64,000 bases of DNA from Nocardia acididurans (lineage in GTDB: Bacteria > Actinomycetota > Actinomycetes > Mycobacteriales > Mycobacteriaceae). The stretch's first letter is position 1, and each line of letters begins with the position of its first letter. The position numbers and the translations under genes are program-made. The DNA lies in NCBI RefSeq assembly GCF_016741815.1, contig NZ_JAERRJ010000004.1, positions 186,001-250,000 on the forward strand, read 5' to 3'. Shown in pieces: positions 63,657 through 64,000 of the stretch. The notes under the pieces are model-generated. The model did no database searches. It worked only from the letters and a program-made list of their open reading frames with translations, and was not told where the DNA came from.

Positions 63657-64000
63657 TCAGTGGGCGTGGCCGTGGTGGCCGTGGTCGGCCTCCTCGGCGG
63701 GCTTGTCCACGATGGCCGACTCGGTGGTGAGCACCATGCGCGCCACGGAGGTGGCGTTCTCGACAGCGGAACGGGTCACCTTCACCGGGTCGATGACGCC
63801 CTCGGTGACCAGGTCGCCGTAGGTCAGGGTGGCGGCGTTGAAGCCTTCCTTGCCCTCGGTGACCTTGGAGACCACGACCGCGCCGTCGACGCCGGCGTTG
63901 GTGGCGATCCAGTACAGCGGCGAGAGCAGCGCCTGGCGCACGACCTCGACGCCGACCGCCTCGTCACCGGTCAGCGAGTCGCGCAGCTCCACCAGCTTGG
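63657..64000 (-). CDS. groEL1: 60-kDa chaperonin GroEL1, C-terminal end (truncated by window)
   Basis: The frame runs from the stop at 63657 to the window edge and encodes the equatorial-domain C-terminus of Gro[42 protein letters not shown] and [14 protein letters not shown]. It ends in DHGHHGHAH instead of the Gly-Gly-Met repeats of canonical GroEL. The His-rich tail and the position beside whiB3 mark it as the GroEL1 paralogue (Rv3417c in M. tuberculosis). GroEL1-type chaperonins assist biofilm mycolate metabolism in mycobacteria and may bind metals through the tail. Confidence 0.93.
   Translation of the reverse strand, partial: KLVELRDSLTGDEAVGVEVVRQALLSPLYWIATNAGVDGAVVVSKVTEGKEGFNAATLTYGDLVTEGVIDPVKVTRSAVENATSVARMVLTTESAIVDKPAEEADHGHHGHAH

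Noticed and set aside
62255-63730. Possible frameshifted continuation of the RskA-like gene
   Set aside because: The overlapping frame after 62346 is Arg/Pro/Ala-rich with no hydrophobic helix, so it does not supply the missing TM or C-terminal domain.

Overview
The window is a high-GC actinobacterial chromosome segment, most likely Nocardia or a close mycolic-acid-producing relative. Three things point there. Gene content and order match the Mycobacterium tuberculosis blocks icd1-metC-metA (Rv3339c-Rv3341), dnaE2 (Rv3370c), imuB-imuA'-guaA (Rv3394c-Rv3396c) and guaB3-guaB2-Rv3412-rsdA-sigD-Rv3415c-whiB3-groEL1 (Rv3410c-Rv3417c). There is an MspA-family porin-like protein. GTG/TTG starts and TANNNT boxes 6-8 nt before start codons (leaderless genes) are frequent. 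No rRNA, tRNA, CRISPR array, transposase or integrase was seen.

Layout. 1-12 kb: a TetR gene divergent from an SDR gene, an MFS exporter, a DoxX-like protein, an FAD oxidase, icd, a hemerythrin-domain protein, a 1225-residue SARP/AAA regulator and a membrane protein. 12-15 kb: a SAM-IV riboswitch followed by metY-metX, the O-acetylhomoserine sulfhydrylation route, ending in a hairpin. 15-21.4 kb: small conserved genes, RidA and dnaE2 with a perfect LexA box. 21-29.5 kb: a secreted cutinase-like protein, an ECF42-type sigma factor with its DGPF/YCII partner, a sucrase/ferredoxin-like protein, YdeI, hydrolases and an SDR. 29.5-32.3 kb: imuA' and imuB with a second LexA box, so the window holds all three parts of the DnaE2/ImuA'/ImuB mutasome. 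32.5-46.8 kb: a Ser/Thr kinase, then a response regulator, a PspC-domain histidine kinase and, further right, a PspC/toast-rack membrane protein that resemble the corynebacterial EsrISR envelope-stress system.

The accessory element is a set of three paralogous giant proteins (1327-1366 residues; two in tandem at 36.8-44.9 kb, a third at 47.0-51.0 kb). They sit in and beside the EsrISR-like locus. Each has an N-terminal HTH-like region, an nSTAND-type P-loop NTPase, one transmembrane helix and a long WD40-like propeller. In all three the part after the membrane helix has exactly four cysteines, at matching places. This suggests two disulfides and an extracytoplasmic propeller joined to a cytoplasmic NTPase and HTH. 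It is the best candidate here for an undescribed sensing or defence system.

51-64 kb returns to housekeeping: guaA, guaB3 and guaB2 for GMP synthesis, a DUF5319 protein, sigD with its anti-sigma factor RsdA, an Rv3415c-like protein, whiB3, a SigK-like sigma factor with an unusually short RskA-like partner, an unknown 326-residue protein, and the C-terminal end of groEL1, cut by the window edge.
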